Assembly (NCBI GenBank): GCA_963082875.1
Contig: OY720098.1
Span: 11,718,001 to 11,782,000, forward strand
Reading direction: 5' to 3'
Length of the DNA: 64,000 bases
DNA from: Corella eumyota
Lineage: Eukaryota > Chordata > Ascidiacea > Phlebobranchia > Corellidae
Within the stretch, counting starts at the first letter, position 1. The number at the start of each line of letters is the position of its first letter. The notes below the pieces were generated by a model, which was not told the origin of the DNA, did not search any database, and worked only from the letters and a program-made list of their open reading frames with translations. The position numbers and the translations under genes are program-made. Below are positions 53,055-61,229 of this stretch, piece after piece.

Positions 53055-53103
53055 GGCGCCAAACTGTTATAAAAAAAAACCGCCAAGCTTTTCAGCGCGA
53101 AAA
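53055..53103. promoter_or_regulatory. E2F-like site cluster inside the TIR element
   Basis: Three E2F-type words lie within 49 bp: GGCGCCAAA (53055-53063), AACCGCCAAG at about 53079, and GCGCGAAAA (53095-53103). They are about 540 bp upstream of the element-borne gene's ATG. E2F sites mark genes induced at the G1/S transition. The assignment is by consensus only. Confidence 0.45.
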
Positions 53104-53252
53104 CCGGCATCTATTTTACCTAGTCTAAAAAGTCAGACATTAGTCGCAGAAATATTGTTAGCGTTTTAAACTATAGCATAAGTCAGCATGAGATGTATAA
53201 CAAAATGTGATTTTTTTAGGTTTAAGCTATTTTAAACCCCAAATATCTAAAA

Positions 53253-53371
53253 TTAAGACTTTATCTTAATTAGTTTGTATTTAGCAAATCAAAAAGTCCT
53301 TTTCAGGGCTACTTAGACTTTGTCTTGATTGTTTGTATCCAGCAAATCAAAAAGTCCTTTTCAGGGCTACT
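53253..53371. repeat. ~58-bp tandem duplication
   Basis: Two adjacent copies share AAATCAAAAAGTCCTTTTCA and GGGCTACTT. A third, decayed copy follows near 53474-53512 (AATAAGTCCTATACAAGGCTACTTTT). It lies inside the TIR element. Confidence 0.75.
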
Positions 53372-53639
53372 TTATTTTCAGGGCTATCTTGAGTTATTTT
53401 TGGTATATATATTTTAATTTCTTTTTAAAGGCAGGTAATTTGTTAAAAACATTTTGTCTTGCTTTTTTATATTGTAGTTAATTAATAAGTCCTATACAAG
53501 GCTACTTTTTTCGTATATACCTTAAGTCATTCATTTCTAAATTTATTTAGAAATATAACAATTTTTCAAGAATATTTTTCAGAACGTACAATCATAGTGA
53601 TCAACATTTACCAGTTTATACTGTTAGAAAAAGAGCAAA

Positions 53640-54616
53640 ATGTACACCAATGATGCCAACCAGAATTCTAGGCCAAGGAGCATGGTACGCTGTTATAAAT
53701 TTTGTTAATTTTATAAAGACCCTCAATGCAATAATATATATTGTTTCAAGTTTGTTTCAACGCTTGCTGCAGCTGCTGAAGAAGTTATTCGCTTTGAAAC
53801 TTTTACGATGACAAAGTTTATAGAACGAAAAAAGGATGATCATAGATGTGTGGCTTGTTAAATATTATTTTACCTCAACTAGTAGTTATATATTGAAATA
53901 TTTAACCACACTTATTAAAGTTTAAACCACTTAAATTGTGTTTTAGCGAGTGATATGGTTTATTGGGATGAAGAAAATATTCCTTTTAAGCGAATAGAAA
54001 CTATTCGGAGGGAGTGTCAACATTCGAAAGATCGAAATAAAGCGAGAAACCTTCGTGCCCAACATGGTGTCCGAAAGGGAAATGGGGCGAAACGGGGAAG
54101 GCGCGCCAAAAAAGTGGATGCCCGCAGTATTATCTCTGCCGCAAAGTATAATTTAGTCAATATTATATAATTAACTATGACTAAAGATAATCACGATCAT
54201 TTTTTTGCTTAACTGTTAAAATCTTATGCAAGTAATTTAAACTTCTAATGTAGATATTTTACAGAGAACAAAAAAGTGCTAGCCTGGAGCCAAACAGCTC
54301 CATCCTCTCCATTAGATCAGAGAGGTTCCAGGCTAGCCAACCTCTTCGGTCGGTATCAAGGGTCTCCCTTCGTCGCGGCGGAACAATAACATCTTCCCGC
54401 GACGGAGAGAAGTCCCTGGCCGGAGAGGCAGCGGCAGAGGCGGGCATCCACCAGGAAGGCGTGCCTTCTTTTTCGACCCCAAAGCCCATTCGGACACCAC
54501 CTAAAAATAACTATAAAATTATTTCGGCCCCAAATACCCCCAACCCCCCCCCACCTCCTTCCCCATTACCAACAAAACAATCCTTATATCCCCCTATCCC
54601 CCTTCCACCCCCTTAA
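53640..54616 (+). CDS. Unrecognised 233-aa protein gene carried by the TIR element
   Basis: Not recognised. Exons: 53640-53684, 53751-53856, 53947-54145, 54265-54616, all with GT-AG borders and compatible phases; an alternative donor after 53847 drops three codons. The product starts MYTNDANQNSRPRSM. An alanine/glutamate stretch (STLAAAAEEVIRFETFTMTK) is followed by VYWDEENIPFKRIETIRREC, a strongly basic segment (about 85-115, many Arg/Lys), a Ser/Arg-rich part, TPKPIRTPPK and a poly-proline end. It shows no transposase or zinc-finger signature. The basic region and TP sites suggest a nuclear protein under CDK control (inference). The last exon is far GC-richer than anything nearby, which fits captured or foreign DNA. 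An upstream exon from the ATG at 53189 is possible but less likely. Confidence 0.6.
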
Positions 54617-54640
54617 ATTTACCCCATTTCTTATACTCTT

Positions 54641-54658
54641 GTTGTTGTTGTTGTTGTT
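54641..54658. repeat. (GTT)6 microsatellite
   Basis: Six GTT units shortly after the stop codon of the element-borne gene. Confidence 0.85.
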
Positions 54659-54927
54659 AAAAATTAAAAATTCTACCAAAAACATTTTTTGTGGTTAATG
54701 ACAAAATACCAACTAATGGAGCTCAGTATTAAACTAAAGTTATACCGATACTTACGAATAAAAACGACTTTTTAACTTGTTCAACAGTTAAATCTAGCTA
54801 TTAAGGGTCTTAAAGCTTTCAGTTTTGCTTATACATCTTTTATCCATCAAAACACGCTATTTTTTTTTACGCAAATTCCATAGTAAAATTTCATCGATTT
54901 TTATTGTTACGTGACATTTTCTTTGTT

Positions 54928-54999
54928 ACAAAACAGTTACCATTGTGACGCAACAGTTACTATTGTTCGACATTTCAGAGTGATGTTATAATTTCTACC
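54928..54999 (-). repeat. Right terminal inverted repeat, 72 bp
   Basis: Perfect inverted partner of 52949-53020, ending CTACC directly before the AAACAAATC target-site duplicate. Confidence 0.93.
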
Positions 55000-55008
55000 A
55001 AACAAATC

Positions 55009-55610
55009 GTTAATAGCGGCAAACGGCATAGCGGAAAGTTTTGTTACAGCGAGAAGGATACTGTTGCCAAAATTTTTAAAAACAATTTTTATATTTTGTG
55101 TATTTCCATCAAATAAATTCTTAAAAAATGTTTTGTCAAAGCTAATATAAGTGTATTATTAGTGCAACTAACTCTTTATGAATATCATTTAATTCGTACA
55201 ACTTCACATTTGTAAGTTAAACTTAGCGGCTTAGAATAAACGTATATAAAATTAAAGCATAATATTATTTACCTGTTTAAATTATACTCCTGCATTTAGT
55301 TACTTTGTTTAAACTGTTTGGAACTTTTTCGTTACAACCGCCTTACCTAATATTCCTTAAACTGCCACAGCTGTCTAGTCCATGTTTAAAAATAACTGGA
55401 TTGGTTTGCTGCAAGTGTTAGTTTTAAACTAAAACAACTTGATTTTATTAAAATGTAAGCATTGTACTATTTTATTGTATGTACATTGTTTTTTAGTAAT
55501 TCAACATTATAACATAAAAAATTAGTAATTGAGGTTGGTTAGCAAAAAAAATAATAACTTGTAACCAAAACATATAATACAATAACAATGTAACAGTTTA
55601 ATTAACATAT
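55009..55610. other. Intergenic, 3' flank of UHRF1
   Basis: 600 bp between the right TIR and the UHRF1 stop codon. AT-rich, with no gene or motif recognised. Confidence 0.6.
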
Positions 55611-57875
55611 TTAACGTCCTTGATCATATCCAGGGAATGTACTAAGGAGAAAACTTTGCAGATTTTTATTAATATCCAAGCTATAATTTTTTCCCAGTTC
55701 TGTGCGACACATTGGACATGAATATATTTCTGCTTTAAATGACCGAGAAAGACAGCCCTTGCAAAGGTTATGGTTGCAAGTAGTTGTGATTGGTCTATGG
55801 ACAAGATCCTGGCAGCAAACACAGGCAAAAATATCTTGCAGTTTTTTCTCAAATTTTTGTTGTCCTTGCTTGGCAACCTCAATTGCTTCATCCCATAATT
55901 TTTTGTTGTTCTTGTCCTGATCTATTAGTTTCTGCATTTCTTTTGGAATCTTATATTTAACAACTTTTTGTTTTTTCTTGTTGATTTCCTCACCTTCCAC
56001 AGTTGAGGATCGCTTTCTTTTTTTTGCAGGAGTTCCCTCTGCATTTTCTTTTTGTGCCTGTGCCTCTAAATAACCATCTGGATAAAGCATTGTTATTCCA
56101 AGTTCTTTTGTTCGTTTTTTTCCCGGTTTTGTCCATGGAGCTGGCTCAGGATCATCCCGACGAAACAAATATCTCCAAACTACAAATCCTGATTTTCCTT
56201 TTTCTGGCCAATATTTCACAACCTTATAAATTCCATCATATCTATTTCCTTCTTCTGGAGCATAATTACTATGCTTAGCTCCTTTATAGTTTCTAACAAC
56301 TCTTATTCCTCTTGATTTCTTCCAATCTTCTGCTTCTGCACCTTTTTTTGCATCTGCTTTGGCATTACATGTTCGTGCAATTGCCATGTTGTTTTTAGTC
56401 AGGATTTGATCACATGACTGTTCGGCTGTTCTTTTATTTCCGGAAAGATCTCTTCCCCCACTTCCAGTATATGTAAATTCATCTCCATTATCTTCATCGT
56501 CTTCATATCCGCCTGCTAAAACAATCGAGAATGCTCCAGCACTTTCTTTGCCGTGAATTCCAGAAACATGTGGACGATGAACCCCGGATTCACTTACTTG
56601 AACTCTAAACTTCCACAAACTTCCAACTGCTACACCTGGAATTGGACCAACATGAGTTGAAGGCACAATTGTGCAAATTTTGGATCGACCAACACATGCC
56701 ATTCCCTTTCCCCAATCTCTTGATGTTTCTGATGTGGCAGATTTCATTCTAGCCTTTTTCTTGTCATGTTTTAACTTTTCCCCGGCACCTACCACAACAC
56801 TTGTGTCCTGCCGACACAGTGGACAGAACCACTCATCTTCATCTGGAAGAGCATCTAGCGGAGGATCAAGACAAAATGTATGAAATGGTAAGTTGCATTC
56901 ATCGCACAAAAGTGTTTTATCAAGTTCAGACTTTTCTCCACATACATGGCATCCACATTCCTTGCATTTTCGTCGAGGATTATCCTTGCAATGTCCACAC
57001 TCTGGTTCTTTTTCAGTTTCACGCTGAATAACAGTTTCCTTTGTTACATCAAGACTCACTTTTCCAGGACTTTCAATGGCAAAAACTTCTTCAACAAAAA
57101 GAATTAAACATGGTTCTATTGTTTTATCAGCACCTAGCATTAAACGAACATTAAGACCCTTGCTATTTTTTCTAGTTTTCTTTGCTAGGACTACACAGTC
57201 ATACCAAAATCCCCTTATCTTGGGTTTGTCTATGTTGTAGTTCACCATGACTTTGTCATCAACATTAATTTCATCCCACTCCAAAAGCTTTCTAGCTCTT
57301 GGACGGAAGGCAGATTCTTTTAAATTTTTTGTTTCCTCATAATCGTCAAAATTAGCATCATAAACAATAACATTGTCCTGCTTGGACATTTTTGTTATTG
57401 TGCCTTCAAACCATGCACCAGTATCAGGGTCTTGGATATCAATTAAATCATTAACTTTGTAAACACTGTCAAATGTGTCTTTGTTATCAATTTCCATAAT
57501 TTTCTCTGTATTTTGGGCATTTCCATCCTTATTTTCTTTTTCATCAACTATTGAGTTGTCTGTAGTTTTCATATTCTCCTCAACTTTTGATTCAGAGATT
57601 GAGTTGTTATCGGGGGCTATATTTTCTTTTGCTGGTGATTGAGCGAACACTTTTCTTTCCATGAGTTGAATAATATCATTTAAACCAACGCTGTAATCAA
57701 ATAATGTGTAACCATTTTCCATTTGCTTGCCACGAAAAAATAGTCTTTGTAGCGAGGTTTTAACCCCAAACTTTTTATCAATTATTTCTCGTAACTCATC
57801 AATTTTTGTAAGTTTGGAAAGGCCATCGACTTGCTTTGATTTCTTTCCATCCATTGTTCTCACTTGAATCCACAT
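55611..57875 (-). CDS. UHRF1: UHRF1, hemimethyl-CpG reader and E3 ubiquitin ligase
   Basis: Nuclear adaptor that recognises hemimethylated CpG and ubiquitinates histone H3 so that DNMT1 can copy methylation. One uninterrupted 754-codon exon. Domains in order: ubiquitin-like 1-76; tandem Tudor about 136-275, with aromatic-cage candidates Phe156, Phe176 and Tyr179 (human Phe152, Tyr188, Tyr191); Cys-rich pre-PHD plus PHD 293-355 (CDECNLPFHTFCLDPPL); SRA about 408-585 with the GNKR finger at 479-482 and YDGIYKVVKYWPEKGKSG; basic linker; RING 685-723 (CVCCQDL...CPMC). The start is MWIQVRTMDG, the family-standard N terminus, not the ATG fifteen codons upstream, which adds a hydrophobic leader. The lack of introns is striking beside multi-exon neighbours and suggests retroposition or intron loss. 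UHRF2 is not separable by eye outside vertebrates. Confidence 0.95.
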   Translation of the reverse strand: MWIQVRTMDGKKSKQVDGLSKLTKIDELREIIDKKFGVKTSLQRLFFRGKQMENGYTLFDYSVGLNDIIQLMERKVFAQSPAKENIAPDNNSISESKVEENMKTTDNSIVDEKENKDGNAQNTEKIMEIDNKDTFDSVYKVNDLIDIQDPDTGAWFEGTITKMSKQDNVIVYDANFDDYEETKNLKESAFRPRARKLLEWDEINVDDKVMVNYNIDKPKIRGFWYDCVVLAKKTRKNSKGLNVRLMLGADKTIEPCLILFVEEVFAIESPGKVSLDVTKETVIQRETEKEPECGHCKDNPRRKCKECGCHVCGEKSELDKTLLCDECNLPFHTFCLDPPLDALPDEDEWFCPLCRQDTSVVVGAGEKLKHDKKKARMKSATSETSRDWGKGMACVGRSKICTIVPSTHVGPIPGVAVGSLWKFRVQVSESGVHRPHVSGIHGKESAGAFSIVLAGGYEDDEDNGDEFTYTGSGGRDLSGNKRTAEQSCDQILTKNNMAIARTCNAKADAKKGAEAEDWKKSRGIRVVRNYKGAKHSNYAPEEGNRYDGIYKVVKYWPEKGKSGFVVWRYLFRRDDPEPAPWTKPGKKRTKELGITMLYPDGYLEAQAQKENAEGTPAKKRKRSSTVEGEEINKKKQKVVKYKIPKEMQKLIDQDKNNKKLWDEAIEVAKQGQQKFEKKLQDIFACVCCQDLVHRPITTTCNHNLCKGCLSRSFKAEIYSCPMCRTELGKNYSLDINKNLQSFLLSTFPGYDQGR

Positions 57876-58106
57876 CTTGTCAATAAACGGAGTTAACAAA
57901 ATAAATAAACAAAATCCCAAAAAAATCTAAAAAGAATAATTTCATATCACATATATATTTGATTTAGTTTCGAGTCTTATCAAACAAATTATTAACAATA
58001 ACATATCTAACACTACTTTTATATGTTATTAACTAATAAACTGGCCCATCGGAAATAAAAAAACAACTATTTGATAAACAAACCTATTAAACTACCTAGA
58101 AAAAAG

Positions 58107-58120
58107 TTTTGGCGGGAAAA
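58107..58120. promoter_or_regulatory. E2F site upstream of UHRF1
   Basis: TTTTGGCGGGAAAA matches the E2F consensus TTTSGCGSGAAA in full, about 230 bp upstream of the UHRF1 start codon. Mammalian UHRF1 is a known E2F target. An isolated GC-rich word in AT-rich DNA supports function. Confidence 0.6.
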
Positions 58121-59214
58121 AATTTGCGCTAAAAGAATTTGATTAAAGTGTTGTATTGTAATTATACAATAATTAAATTATACATATTATAAACAAAATT
58201 AAAATAACAAAGATTTTTGTAGCTACATTTTTGCCTTACGTGATTATAACTCAATAGGATAAACTGCATGAACTTAATTAGGCAACATCAAAACTACGGT
58301 AATGAAGCACATGTTTAGATTTTAATTTGTTTACAAGTAATTTTAGTGCAGGGTTGTCAAAGTTTTTTCTTCATGTTTTATTTTTATAAAATTTATAACG
58401 TTCGTCCTTTTATTTAAATTCTATACGTACCTAAATAAATTTGGTAATTATGTAACATTATTTTAAATAACGTAAAATATTTCATTAAAATGTTTAGCTC
58501 TCTAATCATACGAATAGCTTAATTATTTATTCAAACCACGAAAAATTATGAATTTATGCTTAAATTAAACTAAAACACCAAGTTATCTATGCTTTAAAAA
58601 TATATTCAAATAGATTTGGGTGATAAATAAAATATGATTCAAAATCATTTTATTATTTTTATAAAGTTTTATTTATTAGTAGACTAAACAAGGAACATCC
58701 CTTCTGATGCTTAAGTTTTTTGTATTATTTTTTTCTGAACTATATACAGTTTTAATGTTTAATTAAAGGCTGTTGTATTTTATTGTATAGAATTTTTTTT
58801 TGTTTGGACAGTTAATATTACTAAAATATGTGGTCTTCTTTTAAAACCCAAGACGCAAATTGATCTGTTAAACCTATAACATAATATTCATATAAACTTA
58901 AAAATTATTATATATATTAAATAAAAAACACCATACTAAGTGTTAATTATAATATATTTGTTGATAATTTTTTTTTATAAATACTCTTTAAGAGAAAATC
59001 TGTCAAAATCTGTCAATCTGACCAGACAAAATTTAAATAAAATTGGTCAATCAGAATGTTGTCAATAACAAGCCAATTTGAATAAAAACGGGTAACATTT
59101 GAAATATAAACAACAGAATAGAATATTTAAAAATAATATAAAACATAGCAAACTCACTCCGATTATTTTTAAAGGTATTAAGTTACAACCTTTATTGCTA
59201 AAATATTCGCTACA

Positions 59215-59225
59215 GCGGGAAATTT
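59215..59225. promoter_or_regulatory. E2F-like half site upstream of PRR11
   Basis: GCGGGAAATTT, about 130 bp before the PRR11 start codon. It resembles the GGCGGGAAA core with one mismatch, so it is weaker evidence than the site at 58107. Confidence 0.35.
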
Positions 59226-59353
59226 AAAATTCTATACATTAAATGCTGGACAACTGTATTAAGATTGCGTCACGGATAAGTGTTGAAAGTGTGCAAGTTT
59301 TCTTTTGGTAAACTACCTAAAAATATAGCTTGTCAGTATAAACTTATTCAACT

Positions 59354-61229
59354 ATGAACCGAAAGAAATTTGGTAAAAATAATTGTATTTCAAGAAGAAC
59401 TAAGGTAACAACATCAAGGTAAGAAATAAATTTTGTTAAACTTTTTTCAACATAAAAAACACTTTTTTATCATTAAAAAACAATTTTTAGTCAATATTTT
59501 ATTGTTTTGTTGTAGTTGTTAAGTCAATATGCAACTACAAGCTGGCAAACCAGGTTTTTATTTAAGTTAGTTTCAAACAGATTGAAAATTGCTCAATAAC
59601 CAACTGACTAATAATAATTACAATCTGACTTTGTTAGGATAGTATAATATAATTTAATTTATAAAAAAACATCTGACCATATGACAACAAAACAATATTT
59701 TTACACTAGTATTGGTAACTTTGTTATTTTGTAGGAGTTTATTAAGAATAAACCAAGCCGAAAAAAAAGAAATGGAAAAAGCAACCAAACAGGGGCAATC
59801 ATTATTTCATGCAATTTTTTACTTTTTATTTAAAGTTTTAACTTTTATATTTCCATTTTTTGGCCAAAGAAATTCAAACAATGCTAGTTCTGCTAGTTTG
59901 CTTGAAATTCAAGACTTGAGAGAGAAACTGGAAAAGCTGGAAACAAATTTCGAAAAGTTGACAAAACAGTTAAACAAGGCACAAAAAAAGTTAAACAAAG
60001 AAAAGTCGAGTGTCGTTGTCAAAGAAAGTGTTCCAACATCATTTAAAATCCCGCCACCCCCAATGCTGTCCAGTTCAATTCCACCCCCACCCCTTCTTTC
60101 AACCTCAGTAATGCCCAAGACTACTCCTAGTTTATCTTTAAAGGTAAAAAAATACAAGCAAAAAAAATATTTTTTGAATAATTTGTATTTTTTGAATAAA
60201 AAAAATACAAGCAAAAAAAATATTTTTTGAATAATTTGTTTTACCATGACTTGTTTAATGCTTGCTTTTTAAAATTGAAGTTTTTTTTCAATGATATCCT
60301 AATGTAGATTTTAACAGGATATGTTTTAGGTTAAGAGAGGATTTTCAATCACCGACATTCAAAATGTTCAGTTGAGAAAAACTGAAGGAACTGCGAAGGT
60401 AATTAGTTTTCTTTTAATCAATAATTATGTACTGTATTGTTTAGAAATTGTTTAAATTTTATTCAATTTAAAAAAAAACCCAACCCAACAATTATCTTTC
60501 TATTAATAGAAGGCATCTAATGCAAAACAATCTGGCAGTCGACAACTTGTTTCATTGAAAGACTTGCAAAATGTTAAATTAAAATCTAGGAAAGTAAAAT
60601 CTGATGAAAATCACAATGATATTTTAAATGGTTTACCTATAAAACCATCCTTTTCCAATGTAAGTTTATTAAACACTATATCTTGTGTATAAAAGTGGTA
60701 ATAGTAGAAATTCAGTAATGTATATATATATATACATCCTAAAACATAAAAATTTTTGTTTTAAAAAATTTAGACATTGTTTGTAAAAAATATATATGCA
60801 AGCTAATGGCGCAACTTCACAATGTTGGTAATAATTATATAAAATTTTTCTTTTTTATCAAGACTTTAAAGAAAACGAATGTAGTAAGAAGTCCTGGTGG
60901 AACACCATTGGTAAAAAGAGACACAAATCAATCCACAGCTACTGGTCTTACACCTGCTTTTACTAGAGCTCTTCACAATAAATTTAAGGTAAACTATAAA
61001 AATAAGTGTATACAATTTTGAAGCATGATTTTTCTAGGCGAAGTAAATTCACTATGGTATTTATTAAGCAATGAATTTTTAAAGAATTGTTTTTTTACAG
61101 TTAGTCTTAGTATTACCTAAAATAAAAGTTTATTGTTCAATTCTCATTTCATTTTTTTAGTCAGTAAAAGTCTCACCCATTCCCATTTCTGACATCCAGG
61201 ATTCAAGTCCTAATAGATGGAGATGCTAA
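59354..61229 (+). CDS. PRR11: PRR11 (proline-rich protein 11)
   Basis: Cell-cycle-linked protein, in mammals expressed from late S to M phase. Exons: 59354-59418, 59735-60143, 60330-60398, 60510-60660, 60863-60988, 61161-61229; 295 aa. A basic N terminus leads to a hydrophobic stretch (FHAIFYFLFKVLTFIFPFFG), a coiled coil (LREKLEKLETNFEKLTKQLN) and two PPPP clusters. Two copies of a short module follow: FSITDIQNVQLRKT and LVSLKDLQNVKLKS. Then come RSPGGTPLVKR, TGLTPAFTRALHNKF and VSPIPI. The order and wording match human PRR11 (VKDLLTVKLKKT, VSDLQHVTLKP, RSPGGTPL, TGLTPVMTQALRRKF, SPTPT). Exon 2 keeps the coil and the hydrophobic run in one frame. It is divergent from UHRF1. Confidence 0.85.
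60146..60242. repeat. ~54-bp tandem duplication in PRR11 intron 2
   Basis: AAAATACAAGCAAAAAAAAT and ATTTTTTGAATAATTTG occur twice in the same order directly after the exon 2 donor. Confidence 0.8.

Larger units (their letters stand above)
52940..55008. mobile_element. TIR DNA element carrying a spliced gene, with 9-bp TSDs
   Basis: The element spans 52949-54999 (2051 bp). Its two ends are perfect inverted repeats of 72 bp starting GGTAGAAATTATAAC. It is flanked directly on both sides by the 9-bp direct repeat AAACAAATC (52940-52948 and 55000-55008). This is the signature of a cut-and-paste DNA transposon. A 9-bp target duplication with long TIRs is typical of the Mutator-like (MULE) superfamily; Merlin (8-9 bp) is an alternative. 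No transposase is visible inside. Instead it holds the four-exon gene at 53640-54616, E2F-like sites and a short tandem duplication. Identical TIRs imply a recent insertion, about 100 bp upstream of the PI3K start codon. It resembles a gene-carrying non-autonomous (Pack-MULE-like) element. Confidence 0.85.
57876..59353. other. Divergent promoter region between UHRF1 and PRR11
   Basis: About 1.5 kb separate the two start codons, which point away from each other. It holds one strong and one weaker E2F-like site (listed) in AT-rich sequence. Unspliced or spliced 5' UTR exons cannot be seen. Confidence 0.55.

Noticed and set aside
53189-53222. Alternative first exon (ATG AGA TGT...) for the element-borne gene
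   Set aside because: It would splice in phase to 53582, but that frame then leads into stops unless a different donor is used. The ATG at 53640 joins cleanly to all later exons.
55598-57031. Plus- and minus-strand frames overlapping UHRF1
   Set aside because: Shadows of the long UHRF1 coding exon.
57876-57920. Upstream ATG extending UHRF1 by 15 residues
   Set aside because: The added MGFCLFILLTPFIDK is hydrophobic and unlike UHRF1, whose N terminus is the MWIQVR ubiquitin-like fold.
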